Shown: positions 12,062 through 14,517 of the stretch, piece after piece
How positions within the stretch are numbered: position 1 is the stretch's first letter
Layout of the letters: every line of letters starts with the position of its first letter
From: JBEKVE01 sp049514335
GTDB lineage: Bacteria > Actinomycetota > Acidimicrobiia > Acidimicrobiales > UBA8190
DNA length: 14,517 bases
NCBI GenBank assembly: GCA_049514335.1
Contig: JBEKVE010000078.1
Location: forward strand, 1 to 14,517
Reading direction: 5' to 3'
Notes under the pieces: model-generated
The model's database searches: none
What the model saw: the letters and a program-made list of their open reading frames with translations, nothing else
Told to the model about the DNA's origin: nothing
Translations under genes and position numbers: made by a program

Positions 12062-14517
12062 GTGCGTAACGGGGCAACGACTCGTTCAAGAGGGCGGCAG
12101 CGGTCGGTCAATACCTGGGCCTCCGTGGGCGTGGTGGTCGCAGCCCTGGCGGCGCTTTCGACTCTGTCGCTCGGGTCTCCTGCGTACGCGGCTGTTCCCT
12201 CTCAGGGCACCCAGTCGCCGGCTCCGGGGCCTGTGCCACGCGTCCCCGCCCTTCCGGGCCCACACCAGCCGGACCGCACACCCTTCGGCAAGGGCGGCCA
12301 AAGGGTGTGCGGTCCGACAGCACCAGGGTTGGCCCGCTGCAACGCCATCTTGACAACCAACAGCAGTGGCACGCCGCTCAGCAGTTCGAGCCCGACCGCC
12401 GGCTATTACCCCGCCGACCTCCAGAGTGCCTACCAGTTGCCGAGCAGCACCGGAGGGAGCGGCGAGACGGTCGCCGTTGTCGATGCCTACAACGATCCGG
12501 AAGCAGCCTCGGACCTCGGCTCCTATCGCACCCAATTCAGCCTCCCGACATGCACAACGGCGAACGGGTGCTTCCGTGAGGTCAACCAGACCGGGGGCTC
12601 GTCCCTGCCTGCGAACAACGCCGCCTGGGCCCAGGAGATCTCGGTCGACCTGGACATGGTGTCGGCGATCTGTCCGAACTGCAAGATCCTTCTCGTCGAG
12701 GCCAACTCGAGTGCAATCTCGGACCTCGGGACCGCCGTTGACGAGGCCGCGACGCTCGGGGCCGATGTCATCTCCAACAGTTATGGTGAGGGCGAGGCAG
12801 CGGGCGACACAAGCGACGACGCCTACTACGACCACCCGGGCATCATGGTGACGGCGAGCTCCGGAGACAGTGGTTACGGGACGTCGTATCCAGCGGCGTC
12901 GCCGTACGTGACGTCGGTGGGTGGGACGACGCTGACCAAAAACGCGAACACGCCCCGCGGCTGGAGCGAGACGGCGTGGAGCGACGCCGGCAGCGGGTGT
13001 AGCTCGTATGAGCCGAAACCGGCTTGGCAGACCGACACGGGATGCAGCAGGCGCACTATCGCCGACGTGTCGGCCGATGCCGACCCGAACACCGGGGTAG
13101 CGGTGTATGACAGCGACAGCTACCAGGGGGCCTCGGGTTGGCTGGTGTTCGGAGGAACAAGCGTCTCCAACGCCATCATCGCATCCGTCTACGCACTGGG
13201 AGGGAGCACCGGAAGCCTCATCTACGGTTCGTCTCCGTACAAGAACATCTCTTGGCTCAACAATGTGACCTCCGGTAGTGACGGATCCTGCGGCGGGAGC
13301 TATCTGTGCACCGCCGGACCGGGGTACAACGGACCGACAGGCCTCGGCACTCCAGCAGGCGACGCCGCCTTCGGTGGTGCCTCGTCTCCACCAACCGTCA
13401 CGGGGGTGAGCCCGTCGTCGGGACCCCTGACCGGGGGGACAGCCGTAACCGTGACCGGCACTGGTTTCGTGGCAGGGAGCACCTTCGCAGTCGATTTCGG
13501 GAACACACCGGCGACGAACGTCACTTTGGTCTCACCGGACCAACTGACCGCCACTGCCCCATCGGGCTCGGGCACGGCGAACGTCACCGTCACGACCCCG
13601 GCGGCAACCTCGGCGGCAACCTCGGCGGACGAGTACACCTACGTCACGCCACCGCCGCCCACTGTCACCGGGCTGAGTCCCGCCTCGGGCGCGACGGGCG
13701 GGGGCACGTCGGTCATCATCACCGGCACCAACCTCACGGGCGCCACGGCGGTGGTCTTCGGCACCACGGCCGCCACCAGCTTCACGGTGAGCAGCGGCAC
13801 CTCCATCACCGCCACCTCCCCGCCGGGCTCGGGCACGGTGAACGTAAAGGTGACGACGCCGGGAGGCCCGAGCGCCACATCGAGCGCCGATGATTACACC
13901 TACGTCGCCTCGGCGGGAATCACCGCCGTGGGCAGCCTCACCAGCAAGAACGGGACCGACGTCACCACCCTTTCGGTGGTGCCCGCCAACGTGGGAGACG
14001 TCTTGGTCCTCGGGGTCAAGGTGTCCTCGAGCACCATCACGGCGTCGTCGGTGTCGGGCGGCGGGGCGAGCACCTGGACCAAGCTCTCCCAGCACAGCGC
14101 CGACGGGGTGGACACCGAGCTGTGGATGGGTCCGGTCGTCACCACCGGCCCTGCAACAGTCTCCGTGACCTTCTCGGCCTCGGTGACAAGCGTCGGCACC
14201 GAGCTCGTCGCCCAGGAATTCTCTTCAGGCCTGGGATCGTCCACCACATGGGCACTGGACAAGGCGGGCAGCCAGACCAACGCCTCGTCCACCACCGTCG
14301 GACTGCCGAGCCTTACCCCGGCCAAGTCCGGTGAGCTCTACGTCGGCTACGCCTGGGTGCTCCAGGAGGGCGAGACGGGGTCGACAGCCGGTGTCACCTA
14401 CGACATCGTGCCGACCTCGGACAATGTGTTCCTCTACGACCCCACCACGTCAGCCACCCTGGCCCCCGCCGCCACCCAGACCCCGGCCGGCACCTCGGTG
14501 AGCGTGGGGGCGTTGCT
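12062..14517 (+). CDS. Secreted S53 (sedolisin) family peptidase with IPT/TIG domains, 3' partial
   Basis: The frame is open from 12032 to the window end, giving at least 818 residues from GTG 12062, which has a G-rich ribosome site 7 bp upstream. A signal peptide has a basic start (RNGATTRSRGRQRS), a hydrophobic core and an AYA-A cleavage site after residue 43. The peptidase region begins near YYPADLQSAYQLP, just after a short linker, so the usual activation propeptide (about 180 residues) is absent. Active-site candidates are E192 and D196 (QEISVDLDMV), oxyanion D269 (SSGDSGYG) and S367 (FGGTSVSNAI; the usual Pro after GTS-x-x is Ala). The end of the domain reads GPGYNGPTGLGTP. Two IPT/TIG domains follow (about 443-528 and 530-616), then a beta-rich domain from about 617. 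It is likely exported to degrade extracellular protein or remodel the surface. Confidence 0.88.
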   Translation, partial: MRNGATTRSRGRQRSVNTWASVGVVVAALAALSTLSLGSPAYAAVPSQGTQSPAPGPVPRVPALPGPHQPDRTPFGKGGQRVCGPTAPGLARCNAILTTNSSGTPLSSSSPTAGYYPADLQSAYQLPSSTGGSGETVAVVDAYNDPEAASDLGSYRTQFSLPTCTTANGCFREVNQTGGSSLPANNAAWAQEISVDLDMVSAICPNCKILLVEANSSAISDLGTAVDEAATLGADVISNSYGEGEAAGDTSDDAYYDHPGIMVTASSGDSGYGTSYPAASPYVTSVGGTTLTKNANTPRGWSETAWSDAGSGCSSYEPKPAWQTDTGCSRRTIADVSADADPNTGVAVYDSDSYQGASGWLVFGGTSVSNAIIASVYALGGSTGSLIYGSSPYKNISWLNNVTSGSDGSCGGSYLCTAGPGYNGPTGLGTPAGDAAFGGASSPPTVTGVSPSSGPLTGGTAVTVTGTGFVAGSTFAVDFGNTPATNVTLVSPDQLTATAPSGSGTANVTVTTPAATSAATSADEYTYVTPPPPTVTGLSPASGATGGGTSVIITGTNLTGATAVVFGTTAATSFTVSSGTSITATSPPGSGTVNVKVTTPGGPSATSSADDYTYVASAGITAVGSLTSKNGTDVTTLSVVPANVGDVLVLGVKVSSSTITASSVSGGGASTWTKLSQHSADGVDTELWMGPVVTTGPATVSVTFSASVTSVGTELVAQEFSSGLGSSTTWALDKAGSQTNASSTTVGLPSLTPAKSGELYVGYAWVLQEGETGSTAGVTYDIVPTSDNVFLYDPTTSATLAPAATQTPAGTSVSVGAL
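12271..12315. repeat. Perfect 15-bp inverted repeat inside the S53 peptidase coding sequence
   Basis: GGACCGCACACCCTT (12271-12285) and AAGGGTGTGCGGTCC (12301-12315) are exact reverse complements with a 15-base loop. The arms encode residues in the linker between signal peptide and peptidase (PDRTPFGKGGQRVCGP). Within it CCCTT (12281-12285) can pair instead with AAGGG at 12290-12294, so two alternative RNA stems are possible. Confidence 0.85.

Noticed and set aside
12086..12835. 249-codon minus-strand open frame over the S53 peptidase start
   Set aside because: The plus-strand frame there encodes a signal peptide and the S53 domain in one continuous frame, so this is its shadow.
13388..13915. 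Possible DNA repeat or CRISPR-like array in the IPT/TIG region
   Set aside because: The similarity reflects two homologous protein domains with diverged DNA; no short regularly spaced repeat units are present.
13532..14095. 187-codon minus-strand open frame opposite the IPT/TIG domains
   Set aside because: Gly/Arg/Ala-rich low-complexity product antisense to well-formed IPT/TIG repeats.
1..14517. tRNA, rRNA or riboswitch genes
   Set aside because: No cloverleaf-like segment with TTCGA-type T-loop in context, no rRNA stretch and no recognisable riboswitch core was seen on reading; a covariance-model scan would settle it.

Overview
The window is about two-thirds GC. It uses many GTG/TTG starts, tightly overlapping genes and promoters that look leaderless. 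Together with the gene content (family III CoA-transferases, VOC proteins, S53 peptidases carrying IPT/TIG domains) this points to a high-GC actinomycete, perhaps an Acidimicrobiia-like lineage. The taxonomic call is inference from style, not from a marker gene.

Left part (1-3275): the end of a FadR/FCD-type GntR regulator meets a minus-strand CaiB/BaiF CoA-transferase tail to tail. Divergent from the CoA-transferase runs a tightly packed plus-strand operon of a VOC-fold protein, a cysteine-free AhpD/CMD-fold protein and an NTF2/SnoaL-like protein. The shared divergent promoter holds inverted and direct repeats that look like operators. The set resembles a small-molecule catabolic cluster of unknown substrate.

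Middle (3276-6134): a solitary tyrosine recombinase, a convergent secreted seven-bladed beta-propeller protein, and a DUF985 cupin.

Accessory region (6200-11950): this stretch is rich in toxin-antitoxin-like modules. It holds a ParD-like antitoxin overlapping a zeta-type toxin whose Walker A lysine is replaced by Met, transcribed from a promoter embedded in an inverted repeat. Two tiny coupled ORFs and a PLDc_N/SHOCT membrane protein follow, then an AraC regulator with its VOC partner. The centrepiece is two back-to-back XRE-nucleotidyltransferase (AbiEii-like) modules that diverge from one short intergenic region with a GTATC-N6-GATAC palindrome. Beyond them lie remnants of a third nucleotidyltransferase and what may be a PIN-domain toxin.

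Right end (11955-14517): a good sigma70-type promoter drives a secreted S53 (sedolisin) peptidase with a GTG start. It has a signal peptide, no recognisable activation propeptide, two IPT/TIG domains and a further beta-rich domain, and it runs off the window. A perfect 15-bp inverted repeat lies inside its coding sequence.

Most single genes belong to known families. The less ordinary points are the twin divergent HTH-NTase arrangement with its nearby remnant, the defective P-loop of the zeta toxin, the identical palindrome in two unrelated divergent promoters, and the long hairpin inside the protease gene.
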